This document shows positions 1-8,172 of a stretch of DNA of 64,000 nt, piece by piece. The notes below the pieces were generated by a model, which had not been told where the DNA came from, did not search any database, and saw only the letters and a program-made list of their open reading frames with translations. This DNA is from Planctomycetota bacterium (GTDB lineage Bacteria; Planctomycetota; UBA1135; UBA2386): NCBI GenBank assembly GCA_028281765.1, contig JANQJF010000052.1:62001-126000 (forward strand), written 5' to 3'. The position numbers and the translations under genes are program-made. Every line of letters begins with the position of its first letter. Position 1 is the first letter of the stretch.

Positions 1-936
1 CGGACCGCATGGCTCACCGCGTGCACGGCAGAACGCCAACGCCTGGCCACTCTCGATCCGACCGATGGCGCGACGATCAGCGCGCGCGGCGCCTTTCGCG
101 CGCTCTGGCTCGGCGATCTCGACGCCGGTATCGACCTCGCCGCGACGGGTTCGTCACGCCGATGGCGTGCACTCAGCGCCGCGGAGAACGTTCCCAAGCT
201 CGATGCCCGCGAATGCGAACGACTCGGCGATCTGTGGCTTCGCCAGCCGGCGGAAGGTCCCGACTTCGCGCAGTTCTCGATTCGTCGCCGCGCGCTCGAT
301 TGGTACCGGCGGGGTGTGTCGCGAGCCGAGGGCGCCGCCCGCGACAAGCTCGCCGCAAAGACGCGCAAGCTGATGCTCGAGATGCTGCCCAAGTCCGGCC
401 CGGGCCACGCTGTCTTCAAGGCCAAGCACGACCTCGCCGACTGGTCGATGCGCGGCGGCAAGTGGTCGCGCCGCAACGGCAAGCTCATCGGCGAGTCCGG
501 CGACGACCGCGCGCGCGCGACCTACCGCTACGGCTACTCGGAGATCTTCGCCGTGCGCATCCGCGGTTCGATCGCTTCGGTGAACAACGAGAACTTCCGT
601 TGCTCGGTCGGCCCGACGAGCGTGATCTTCAATTGGGAGTGCGCGAAGGAGAACCACTTCCGCTACGTTCCGCGCGGCGACGTGTCGGCGGAGACGGTGC
701 GCGGCCATCTGTTCCGTCGAGGCAAGGAGCACGAAGTGCTGATCTGTGACGTCGGCGAACGGGTGCAGGTGTGTTTGGATGGGCGAGTGGTGTGGGAGCG
801 CGAGATCGAAGCCCCGTTGCACGGGGCGATTTCGGTGCATCCCGCGATGAGCAGGATTCGGGTGCGGGGGGTTGAGGTATTGGGGGTGTTGGATACCGGG
901 GAAGAGCCGGTGAAGCCGTCGCATCGGACGTATTGA
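1..936 (+). CDS. C-terminal part of a planctomycete-type protein of unknown function (5' end outside the window)
   Basis: The reading frame is open from the first base to the TGA at 934-936, so the gene starts upstream of the window. Residues about 40-125 show the spacing of a helical segment often met in planctomycete proteins, a run of Leu/Ala/Arg with RRRALDWYRRG followed by a KLAAKTRKL helix. The rest, from about WSMRGGKWSRRNGKLIGES onward, looks like a beta-sandwich of the LamG/DUF1080 kind, with alternating hydrophobic strands and a short C-terminal strand (RVRGVEVLGVLD). No catalytic motif is visible in this part. The N-terminal half, which probably decides the function, is missing. 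It converges with the slyX-like pair downstream. Confidence 0.7.
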   Translation, partial: RTAWLTACTAERQRLATLDPTDGATISARGAFRALWLGDLDAGIDLAATGSSRRWRALSAAENVPKLDARECERLGDLWLRQPAEGPDFAQFSIRRRALDWYRRGVSRAEGAARDKLAAKTRKLMLEMLPKSGPGHAVFKAKHDLADWSMRGGKWSRRNGKLIGESGDDRARATYRYGYSEIFAVRIRGSIASVNNENFRCSVGPTSVIFNWECAKENHFRYVPRGDVSAETVRGHLFRRGKEHEVLICDVGERVQVCLDGRVVWEREIEAPLHGAISVHPAMSRIRVRGVEVLGVLDTGEEPVKPSHRTY

Positions 937-974
937 GGGGAGCGGGGGCGCGGGGCACGGGGTAGGACGGGCAC

Positions 975-989
975 GGGCGCGTAGCGCCC
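975..989. terminator. Hairpin between convergent genes
   Basis: GGGCGC and GCGCCC form a perfect 6-bp stem around the triloop GTA, midway between two convergent stop codons (936 and 1008). There is no U tract on either strand. It probably acts as a bidirectional 3' end, but this is inference from position. Confidence 0.45.
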
Positions 990-1007
990 ACCCCCCGCAC
1001 CCACGCC

Positions 1008-1205
1008 CTAATAATGCGGCGGCGCCTCATCATGCGGCCCGACCTCCGGCCCGCCCTTCGCCTCCGCTCGCTTCTCCAATCGCTGCACACGCAACTCCAG
1101 CCTCTCGATCACCCGATTCTGCTCGACCAGCGCCTCGTTCAACGCATCCAACGTCCGCTCGAGGAACATCACTTTCGCTTCGAGGTCGTACTGCGACGTG
1201 CTCAC
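1008..1205 (-). CDS. SlyX-like short coiled-coil protein
   Basis: A 65-residue protein. Residues about 8-50 form a continuous amphipathic heptad helix (LEAKVMFLERTLDALNEALV), followed by a short disordered tail ending in APPHY. Length, N-terminal position of the coiled coil and the ELEAKV..LE pattern fit the SlyX family, whose exact role is unknown. The GTG start at 1205 overlaps the TGA of the upstream gene (GTGA), which indicates translational coupling. A longer upstream reading in the same frame would run wholly inside the preceding gene and was not used. Confidence 0.65.
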   Translation of the reverse strand: MSTSQYDLEAKVMFLERTLDALNEALVEQNRVIERLELRVQRLEKRAEAKGGPEVGPHDEAPPHY

Positions 1206-1591
1206 GACTTCTCTCCCTTGACGTATCCCAACGCCTCTTCGACGGCGTCGCGAAACGAGAAGCCGCCTTCGCGCGCTTGCATCGCCTGCGCAACCGCGGC
1301 GAAGACTCCGAACGCCGCGTTGACGATCGTCGACATGTGCTCCTTCGCGTAGGTCTGCACCGCCTCGACCGCGGCCGGACCGTCCGGCGCTTCGAGGTCG
1401 AGGTCGAGCGCCATCGCGGCAGTCTGCGCGAACTGCTCGGAGATCCACTCCATGTCGCGCACCTGGTCGCTGTTCTCGATCATCGCGACGATCAGACCGG
1501 AAAAACAGCGTTTCTGGGTCTGGTCGAAGGCGCCGACCATGGCGCGCAACTCGGCTTCGTCGGGGATCTGGCTCACGCCCGCATCATGCAC
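1202..1591 (-). CDS. Conserved-looking hypothetical protein coupled to the SlyX-like gene
   Basis: 129 residues, acidic, without signal peptide or membrane segment, predicted mostly helical. A stretch at about 22-45 (QTQKRCFSGLIVAMIENSDQ) is followed by two further helices, and the C terminus reads FRDAVEEALGYVKGEKS. I do not recognise the family. Its stop overlaps the start of the SlyX-like gene, so the two probably form a small operon and may act together. The upstream serine hydrolase gene is only 7 bases away on the same strand. Confidence 0.6.
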   Translation of the reverse strand: MHDAGVSQIPDEAELRAMVGAFDQTQKRCFSGLIVAMIENSDQVRDMEWISEQFAQTAAMALDLDLEAPDGPAAVEAVQTYAKEHMSTIVNAAFGVFAAVAQAMQAREGGFSFRDAVEEALGYVKGEKS

Positions 1592-1598
1592 GCACGGG

Positions 1599-2804
1599 CT
1601 AACTGCCGACCAGCTTCTTCACGGCTTCCGTGAAGTCGCCGAAGTTGTCCTTCTGTCCGGTGTGGGACTTGGCGCGGATCATGCGCACCGCGACGAGCTT
1701 GGCGCTCGGTAGAACGACGAGGTACTGGCCGAGGTAGCCGTTCGCCTGATACCCGATCGGTGGACCGAACACGGGCTTCGCGTCGGGGAGACCGGCTCGC
1801 CACGTCATGTTGTGCCACTCCTCCATGCCGTCGCGCCCGAAGATCTTCTCGAGCTCGGCGAAGAACTCGTCGCTGTCGAGCAGGCGATCCTTCAGCGGTG
1901 CGACCCGTTCGAGGAACTGTCGCTCGACGCCCGCTTCACGCCAAGCGCCGAAGATCGACTCGTCGATCACCGCGCGACGCCAGCCCGGGATGATCCACCA
2001 CAGGAGACCGCAGTTGGACTGCAGCGACTGGCTGGCCTTGGTCGCTTCGTCGATCCGTTCTGCCGCGATCCACTGCGTCTCGCCGAATTTGCCGCGCGCG
2101 AGCATCAGCTCGCCGATCCGCGCGAGATCGCGGGGGAGAATCTGGAGGCCCGCCATCGCGTGCGGGTTGCCGGCCTTGTCTCGCGTCCACGTCACGTCGT
2201 CGATGCCGATCGGCTCGAGCAGTTCGTCGCGCAGGAAGTCGTCGAGCTTCTGCCCGGACGCCTTCTCGACGACGCCCGCCAGCAGGTTGACCGCGCGGTT
2301 GTTGTAGAAGAACGCCTCGCCCGGCGGATGGTCGAGCTCGGCCGCAAGCGCGAACTGCACGAAGTCATCGCTCGCGTAGATCTTCTCGGTCGTGCGATTC
2401 GCGTGCAGCCCCGACGTGTGGTTGAGCAGGTGGCGAATCGTGACCTCGCGACGCGGATCGTCTTTCCAGTCGGAGAAGAGCTCACACACCGGCACATCGA
2501 GCGACTCGATCTTCCCGAGCTCGAGCATTCGCAAGACGGCGAGACACACCACGGACTTCGTGACCGACATGGCTTCGATGCGCCGCGCGGACTTGCCGAA
2601 CGTCTCGTCCACGACGACGCGCCCGTTCTCGATCACGACGAGGGCGTCGGAGTTCGTCTCCTTCGCGCGCGCGACCAAGCGCTCGAGCGCGGCCTCATCG
2701 ATACGCGACTCCTGCGCCGCGACCGTGTCGAGGGCGCACGTGAGCGCAAACCCCACCGAGACGAAACCGACGCGACGCCAGCACGCGATGCTCATGCCGG
2801 ACAT
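1599..2804 (-). CDS. Secreted serine hydrolase, beta-lactamase/class C penicillin-binding-protein family
   Basis: 401 residues with an N-terminal hydrophobic signal segment (about 10-30, ending at VAAQES). The class C hydrolase signatures are visible: SVTK at 80-83 gives the nucleophilic Ser80 and Lys83, and Y167-N-N169 supplies the YxN motif. HLLNHTSGL at about 125-133 is the usual strand-turn before the active-site lid. The fold hydrolyses beta-lactams, peptides or esters; the true substrate cannot be read from sequence. Export suggests a periplasmic or envelope role. It sits 16 bases after ada on the same strand and may be cotranscribed. Confidence 0.85.
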   Translation of the reverse strand: MSGMSIACWRRVGFVSVGFALTCALDTVAAQESRIDEAALERLVARAKETNSDALVVIENGRVVVDETFGKSARRIEAMSVTKSVVCLAVLRMLELGKIESLDVPVCELFSDWKDDPRREVTIRHLLNHTSGLHANRTTEKIYASDDFVQFALAAELDHPPGEAFFYNNRAVNLLAGVVEKASGQKLDDFLRDELLEPIGIDDVTWTRDKAGNPHAMAGLQILPRDLARIGELMLARGKFGETQWIAAERIDEATKASQSLQSNCGLLWWIIPGWRRAVIDESIFGAWREAGVERQFLERVAPLKDRLLDSDEFFAELEKIFGRDGMEEWHNMTWRAGLPDAKPVFGPPIGYQANGYLGQYLVVLPSAKLVAVRMIRAKSHTGQKDNFGDFTEAVKKLVGS

Positions 2805-2819
2805 CGTAGCGCGAAAGGG

Positions 2820-3902
2820 TCACTCGGACCGCTGCGCCGCGATGGATCCGCCCTGCTCGAGTCCCAGAAGCGCCTTCTTGCGCCACAGCTGACCGCCGTA
2901 GCCGACCAGCTCGCCGTTCGCGCCGATGACGCGGTGGCAGGGCACGATGATCGCCAAGCGGTTGTCGCCGTTGGCCTTGCCAACGGCGCGCACGGCCGCG
3001 GGCCGCCCGATCGCGCGCGCCTGCTCGGCGTAGGACCGCACCTCACCGAACGGAATCGTACGCAGGCCGGCCCACACGGCCTGCTGGAACTCGGTGCCCG
3101 GCGTTACGGTCGGCACGTCGAAGTCATGGCGGCGACCTTCGAAGTACTCGGAGAGCTCGCGCTGCGCCTGCTCGAGCACCGCGTTGTCGCCCGGGACGAA
3201 GTGCGCCGAAAGCAGCTTGCGGAGACGGTCGATCTGCGTCTTCAGCATGCGCCGCTCTGCGAACTCGAGGAGACACAGGTGTGTTTCGGTCGCGGCCGCG
3301 ACGAGGGGACCGAGCGGTGACGACAGACGGGTCACGACGAGGCGCGCGTCCGCGCGCGCGCGACCCGGCGCGTTGCCGAACAGCTTGTGGAACGCGTCCC
3401 GGAAGCCGCTCGGGGATTCGAATCCGGCGGCGTACCCGGCCTGCGTCAGGTCCTCGCCGAGCCGCAGCCGTCCGAGCGCGCCACCGAGCCGGCGCGCGCG
3501 CTGGTATGCGTGGAACGTCATCCCGTGCTGCTGCTGGAACCAGCGCCGCACGCGCGCGGGCTCGAGATCGCGCGCGCGCAGGTCCGCGTCGGTCCACCGT
3601 CGATTCGGGTCCGCCTCGACGTCGGCGAGCAGGGCGCGCAGCCATTGTGGCGGCGCATCGAGCGCTTCCAGCGGCCGACACTTTTTGCAAGCGCGATAGC
3701 CCGCGAGAAGCGCGTCACGAGCCGCGGGAAAGAACTCGACGTTCTCTTGCTTCGGTTTCCGAGCCGAACACGTCGGCCGACAGAAGACACCGGTCGTCTT
3801 GACTCCGAAGAGGAAGATCCCTTCGTAGGACGCATCACGCTGAAGCAGCGCGTCGTACATCTCGCGGGGCCGCGGCAGCGCCGAGTCGGTCATCGTTTGC
3901 AT
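2820..3902 (-). CDS. ada: Ada: bifunctional methyl-DNA repair protein and transcriptional activator
   Basis: 360 residues with the full Ada architecture. The N-terminal zinc domain carries Cys41, Cys45, Cys72 and Cys75 (FCRPTC and CKKC), where one Cys accepts methyl groups from phosphotriesters in E. coli Ada. An AraC-type helix-turn-helix follows at about 90-185. The C-terminal O6-methylguanine-DNA methyltransferase domain contains the active site IVPCHRV with Cys322. Ada repairs alkylated DNA and, once methylated, switches on the adaptive response. The start could also be Met4. No alkB or alkA lies nearby; the adjacent serine hydrolase is unrelated. Confidence 0.93.
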   Translation of the reverse strand: MQTMTDSALPRPREMYDALLQRDASYEGIFLFGVKTTGVFCRPTCSARKPKQENVEFFPAARDALLAGYRACKKCRPLEALDAPPQWLRALLADVEADPNRRWTDADLRARDLEPARVRRWFQQQHGMTFHAYQRARRLGGALGRLRLGEDLTQAGYAAGFESPSGFRDAFHKLFGNAPGRARADARLVVTRLSSPLGPLVAAATETHLCLLEFAERRMLKTQIDRLRKLLSAHFVPGDNAVLEQAQRELSEYFEGRRHDFDVPTVTPGTEFQQAVWAGLRTIPFGEVRSYAEQARAIGRPAAVRAVGKANGDNRLAIIVPCHRVIGANGELVGYGGQLWRKKALLGLEQGGSIAAQRSE

Positions 3903-3986
3903 GGCCCCATGATCGAAGCCTAAACGAACCCCGCCACCGCGGAAGCGACACGCAATTCGAAAAGGTCGAACCGCGCGAGCGCGACG

Positions 3987-6539
3987 TCAGAAGTTGACGA
4001 TCGACGTCGTCAGCAGGTTGCCGAGCACGATACGGCCAGATTGCGCCCGGAATGCCGCGACCTGCGTCCGCAGCTCGAGGCCGATCATCCCCACGGGCAA
4101 GAAGAACGGCACGCTCGCGTGGCCGGTCGGCCCGATCGAGACCGTCAGCAGCGTCTGTGGATTCAGGTCGCGGAGCACGCCCCAGTCGAACAGCGGCAGA
4201 CGTCCGGGAAAGAACGACAAGAACACGGAGCAGGCGTCGCCCGGGTCGGCGTCGAGCTCGAGCGACATCCAGCGACCGACCTGCGCGACGGCGAGCGACG
4301 TCATCTGCAGGTCGCGGTTGAACAGCACGAGCGGAGTCGCGTCTTCGCGCAGCACCGCCACGTCCTCGTCGAAGTCACCGTCGACGTCCGCCACGACGAG
4401 ATCGGTGATCGTGCCGCTGCCGTGCAGGGGCACGATCTCGGGCAAGCCGAACCAAGTCGGCAGGAGCGTCGCGCTCCGCGTCAGCGACACGAGCTCCCCG
4501 CCGGCCGTCGCGGCCAGGATCATCTGGTTGAAGCCGAGCGATTCGACTACGGCCACGTCGACGACGGTGATCGCGTTGCCGATCGCTCCAAGCGCGGTAA
4601 TCGACACGTTCGCGAAGCCGCCGCTGCCGTTGCCGCTCATCACGGTTACCGAAGTGGGCGCGGACGGCGTGACGAGCAGGAGGTCGAGGTTGCCGTCATC
4701 GTTGAGGTCGGCCGCCTCCCCGCGCAGCGCGGTCGCGCCGACGGGTGTCGTCGGCTGCACCGAGAACGAGATGGCCGGGGCCTGCGCGTTGTCCGCGGTC
4801 AGGATCATGAACCCGTTCAGGTTCAGCACGCACAGGTCGTCGAACTCGTCGTTGTTGAAGTCGTCGACGATCAGCTGCGTGACGCCGGGCACGCTGACGC
4901 CGGCGAACGCATTCGGGATCTCCTGATAGACGCCGGCCTGCTGACGGAACAAGCGCAGGTTGCCGAGGATGTCGACGAACACGAGGTCCGCGATGATCGC
5001 GCCGTCGAACGCGGGGACTCCGAACCTACCCGACGCGACCGCGGTGAACCAGAATCCCGTGTGCGGCCAGAAGTTCGCCGTCGTATCGAGCAGGCTGCCG
5101 TCCGACTGCCGGGACAAGAAGCGGATCGAATCCGGCGTCGCGCGATCGAGGACGACGACATCGTTCGGTGCCGTTGTCGACACAGGAGAAGCCTGGATCA
5201 CCGAGAAGTCGGTGCCCACGAAGCTCGGGGAACCCGACGGATGCGGCACCAACCGCGCACCCTCGATGTTCGCGAAGTAGTTGGTGCCGCCGTTCTCCCG
5301 GAGGATCAGGAGGTCCGGATCGACGGCGGGCTGCGCCCCGACGAAGATGCCGGACTGCGCGCCCGGGATCCCGCCCGATACGACGGGTGGACGCTCGGTG
5401 TTGAGGAAGTTGCCCAAGCCGTCGTTGAGCAGCAGCGCGTCCGGCGGGCGCTCGCCGACCACCACGATGTCGAGATCACCGTCGCCCTCGACGTCCGCGA
5501 CGTCGAGCGCCGTGCGAGAGTCGACGTCGAGCAGCGCCGCCGGCGGGGCGAGTCCACGCGAGACGGAGACACGACCGCCGCGCTCGAGGAACACCGCGTC
5601 CTCCTGCGAGTTGACGTCGACGTTGCCGACGCCCGCGTCGAGCACGGCGACCGTCCAGCCCATGACCTGCGGCAGGAACGAAAACGTCGCGGTCGCTTCG
5701 AGCACCACCGGCGCCTGCGGCGCGATCGACGAGCTCATGAGCATCACGTCGAAATCCGACGTGCCCGTGAAGTCGCCGACGAGGATCTGACTCGCCGAGA
5801 AGTTCATCGTGTAGCGCGTCGTGAACGTGCCCCCCACGTTCTCGAGCACGTACGTCGCGATCGATGACGCCGACGACACGACGAGGTCGAGGTCACCGTC
5901 GCCATCCAGGTCGCGCGCCGCCGCGGCGCGGTTGGGACCGCGTGCCGGCATCGGCAGCGGGTTCGCGAGCGGAATCGTCAGCGGTCCACCGGCGGCACCG
6001 TTCGAGAACAGCGGCCGCGTGACGCCGCCATTCGACGTCACGATGACGTCGTCGCCGGGAGCCGGGTCGAAGTTGCCGACGAGGATCGTGTTGGGCGTCA
6101 CGATGCCGGCGTTGGTCGGCAATGGATTCGGCGCCGCGATCGTGAGCCGACCGGCGCCGTTGTTCACCAGGACCAGGTCGTGGTCGTTCTCGAGGCCGAC
6201 GACGACCTCGGGCCAGCCGTCGCCATTGAGGTCCCCCGCGGCCATCGCCGTGATCGCCGTCGCGGGCAGCGGAAAGCCGATCTGGGTCTGGCCGACGCCG
6301 GTGCCGAAGCGCCCGTCCTCGCCCTGGAGCAGCACCTCGATCCTCAGCCCGGCGGCCCGGACCAGATCCGGCAAACCGTCATTGTCGATGTCGGCGAGGA
6401 TCGCTTCCGACGCCGGGCCGAGCCCCGGGGGCAGGCGCAGTCCCTGAGCCGTCAGCTGCCCGGCGGGAGGCGCATACAAGACCTGTGAGGCCGCTGTCGC
6501 CGCGAGGATGGCGACGGAGATGGCGGTGCGGAAGAACAC
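3987..6539 (-). CDS. Secreted FG-GAP/VCBS-repeat protein with the shared C-terminal beta module
   Basis: About 850 residues. The start chosen is GTG at 6539, directly before a signal peptide (FFRTAISVAILAATAASQ); the open frame runs further upstream but that part is a Pro/Arg-rich segment unlikely to be translated. At least seven calcium-binding-type repeats are visible, such as DIDNDGLPDLV, DLNGDGWPEVV, DLDGDGDLDLV and DVDGDFDEDVAVL, typical of beta-propellers on exported proteins. The last 100 residues form a beta-rich module ending in GNLLTTSIVNF that resembles the ends of several other secreted proteins here. The ligand is unknown. No Shine-Dalgarno site precedes the GTG. Confidence 0.8.
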   Translation of the reverse strand: MFFRTAISVAILAATAASQVLYAPPAGQLTAQGLRLPPGLGPASEAILADIDNDGLPDLVRAAGLRIEVLLQGEDGRFGTGVGQTQIGFPLPATAITAMAAGDLNGDGWPEVVVGLENDHDLVLVNNGAGRLTIAAPNPLPTNAGIVTPNTILVGNFDPAPGDDVIVTSNGGVTRPLFSNGAAGGPLTIPLANPLPMPARGPNRAAAARDLDGDGDLDLVVSSASSIATYVLENVGGTFTTRYTMNFSASQILVGDFTGTSDFDVMLMSSSIAPQAPVVLEATATFSFLPQVMGWTVAVLDAGVGNVDVNSQEDAVFLERGGRVSVSRGLAPPAALLDVDSRTALDVADVEGDGDLDIVVVGERPPDALLLNDGLGNFLNTERPPVVSGGIPGAQSGIFVGAQPAVDPDLLILRENGGTNYFANIEGARLVPHPSGSPSFVGTDFSVIQASPVSTTAPNDVVVLDRATPDSIRFLSRQSDGSLLDTTANFWPHTGFWFTAVASGRFGVPAFDGAIIADLVFVDILGNLRLFRQQAGVYQEIPNAFAGVSVPGVTQLIVDDFNNDEFDDLCVLNLNGFMILTADNAQAPAISFSVQPTTPVGATALRGEAADLNDDGNLDLLLVTPSAPTSVTVMSGNGSGGFANVSITALGAIGNAITVVDVAVVESLGFNQMILAATAGGELVSLTRSATLLPTWFGLPEIVPLHGSGTITDLVVADVDGDFDEDVAVLREDATPLVLFNRDLQMTSLAVAQVGRWMSLELDADPGDACSVFLSFFPGRLPLFDWGVLRDLNPQTLLTVSIGPTGHASVPFFLPVGMIGLELRTQVAAFRAQSGRIVLGNLLTTSIVNF

Positions 6540-6645
6540 GACCGGAGGATCGGGAGGGGTGGGGCCTGAGAAAGAATACCGCAGACGGGGGCGTACCGGT
6601 GGTTGTCGGGGGGGTGGGCGGGCGACGGGGGATTCTCGGGAAATC

Positions 6646-6718
6646 GGGCGCGGGGCGGGCACGGGCACGGACGGGCACGGTCACCATCGCGCAGGCGCAT
6701 GCGCAGGCGCACGCGCAG
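6646..6718. repeat. Low-complexity GC-rich intergenic repeat words
   Basis: The 218-base gap between two minus-strand genes holds repeated GGGCACGG words, then near-tandem GCGCAGGCGCA units. Very similar words (GGCGCGGGGC, GGACGGGCACGG) occur in the 937-1007 gap, so this may be a dispersed intergenic element or simply mutational low complexity. No ORF with protein-like composition is present. Confidence 0.35.
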
Positions 6719-6757
6719 CACGGGGTGTTGGCTGGCGGGTTGTTGGCTGATGGAGTC

Positions 6758-8125
6758 TCAGCTCGGGGCGACCGTCCGGAGGATGCGGTCGCGGACTTCG
6801 GTGGCCGCGACGCGGGCGGACTCGCCGGCCGGGCTCGACGAGATGAAGACCGGGCCGCATTCGGGGTCGCTGAAGATTCGACCGTGGCTGCCGCGGACGA
6901 TGCTCGGGTCGGTGCCGATGACGTCCATCAGGTAGCGGAAGCCGAGCTTCTTGCGTGCGAGTGTCTTCGCGATCTTCACCTTCGGGAACTTCAGCGCGGG
7001 GTCGAGGAAGAGCTCGGTCGGGTCGTAGCCGGGCTTCCGATGGATGTCGACCGTCGTCGCGAAGTCGGGCCGGCGCGCCTCGTCGAGCCAGTAGTGATAG
7101 GCGAACCACGTCCCGGGCTCGGAGATCAGCACGATCTCACCGCTGCGGTCGTGATCGATGCCGTGCTCGTGCTGGTCGTCGCGATCCAAGACGTGGGCGA
7201 CGCCGTCGATGCCCCGGCAGATGCCCGCGACCTCGGCGAAGTCCGACGGGTCGCGCATGTAGACGTGCGCGCACTGATGGTCGGCGACCGCGAACGCGCG
7301 GCTCGCGCCGGCGTCGAGGAGCTGGCCGTGGCCGGTCTCCTGCACGCGCAGCAAGCCGCGCTCGTGCAGGATGCGGTTGATGAAGATCGGCTTGTCGACC
7401 TTCTCGATGCCGTACTCCGAGACGATCATCACCTCCGCGTCGCGACGGTACGCCTCGTCGACGAGTCGACCGACCTGTTCGTCGATCGCCTGCACCGCCT
7501 CGACGCAGCGCGGATCGTCCGGACCGTAGCGCTGATGGTCGTAGTCGAGGTGCGGCAGGTAGACCAACGCGAGCCGCGGATCGTTGCGCGCGATCACGTC
7601 GATCGACGCGTCGGTGATCCACTTCGACGACGCGATGCCGGCGCCGGGTCCCCAGAACTCGAACAGCGGGAACGGACCGTACTTGTCCTGCAGCGCCGTC
7701 GCCAAGTCGGCCGGCTCGCTGTAGATGCCGGGCTGCTTCAGCCCGTCGGCGTGATACTCCGGGCGCGGCGTGACCGAATACGTGACGGGCGCGTACATGT
7801 TGTACCACCAGAACATCTTCGCGCAGGTGAAGCTCGGGTCCGCGCGGCGCGCGGTCTCGTAGACCTTCTCGCCCCGCACGAGGTGATTCGACTGCCGCCA
7901 CAGCCACACCTGCGCGAGGTCGCGGAAGTACCAGCCGTTCGCGACGATGCCGTGCTCCCGCGGCAGCTTGCCGGTCAGCCACGTCGCCTGCACCGTGCAG
8001 GTCACGGCGGGGAACACCGTGTCGAGCGGCGCCATGAACCCGCGCTCGGCGACGGCACGGATGTTCGGCGCGTTCGCGAGGTCCTTCGGGCGGAGGCCGA
8101 CGACGTCGATGACGAGGAGCTTCAT
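6758..8125 (-). CDS. Alkaline-phosphatase-superfamily phosphodiesterase/nucleotide pyrophosphatase-like enzyme
   Basis: 455 residues, no signal peptide, probably cytoplasmic. The N terminus MKLLVIDVVGLRPKDL carries the metal-binding Asp of the type I phosphodiesterase fold, and VFPAVTCTVQATWLTG at about 38-53 places a Thr nucleophile in the usual position. LPHLDYDHQRYG, VSEYGIE and GHGQLLD supply the remaining Asp/His zinc ligands typical of the superfamily. Such enzymes hydrolyse phosphodiester or pyrophosphate bonds in nucleotides, lipids or phosphonates; the substrate is not determined. No pathway partner is adjacent. Confidence 0.82.
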   Translation of the reverse strand: MKLLVIDVVGLRPKDLANAPNIRAVAERGFMAPLDTVFPAVTCTVQATWLTGKLPREHGIVANGWYFRDLAQVWLWRQSNHLVRGEKVYETARRADPSFTCAKMFWWYNMYAPVTYSVTPRPEYHADGLKQPGIYSEPADLATALQDKYGPFPLFEFWGPGAGIASSKWITDASIDVIARNDPRLALVYLPHLDYDHQRYGPDDPRCVEAVQAIDEQVGRLVDEAYRRDAEVMIVSEYGIEKVDKPIFINRILHERGLLRVQETGHGQLLDAGASRAFAVADHQCAHVYMRDPSDFAEVAGICRGIDGVAHVLDRDDQHEHGIDHDRSGEIVLISEPGTWFAYHYWLDEARRPDFATTVDIHRKPGYDPTELFLDPALKFPKVKIAKTLARKKLGFRYLMDVIGTDPSIVRGSHGRIFSDPECGPVFISSSPAGESARVAATEVRDRILRTVAPS

Positions 8126-8172
8126 CGACAGTGCGTTGTAGCCCGCGGCGTCGCGGCCTCAAACAGACAATC

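Noticed and set aside
1812..3320. A 502-codon open frame antisense to the serine hydrolase and Ada
   Set aside because: Antisense shadow of two genes with clear active-site motifs.
3405..3430. GATTCGAATC palindrome resembling a tRNA T-arm
   Set aside because: It lies inside the Ada coding frame and no acceptor, D-arm or anticodon arm surrounds it.
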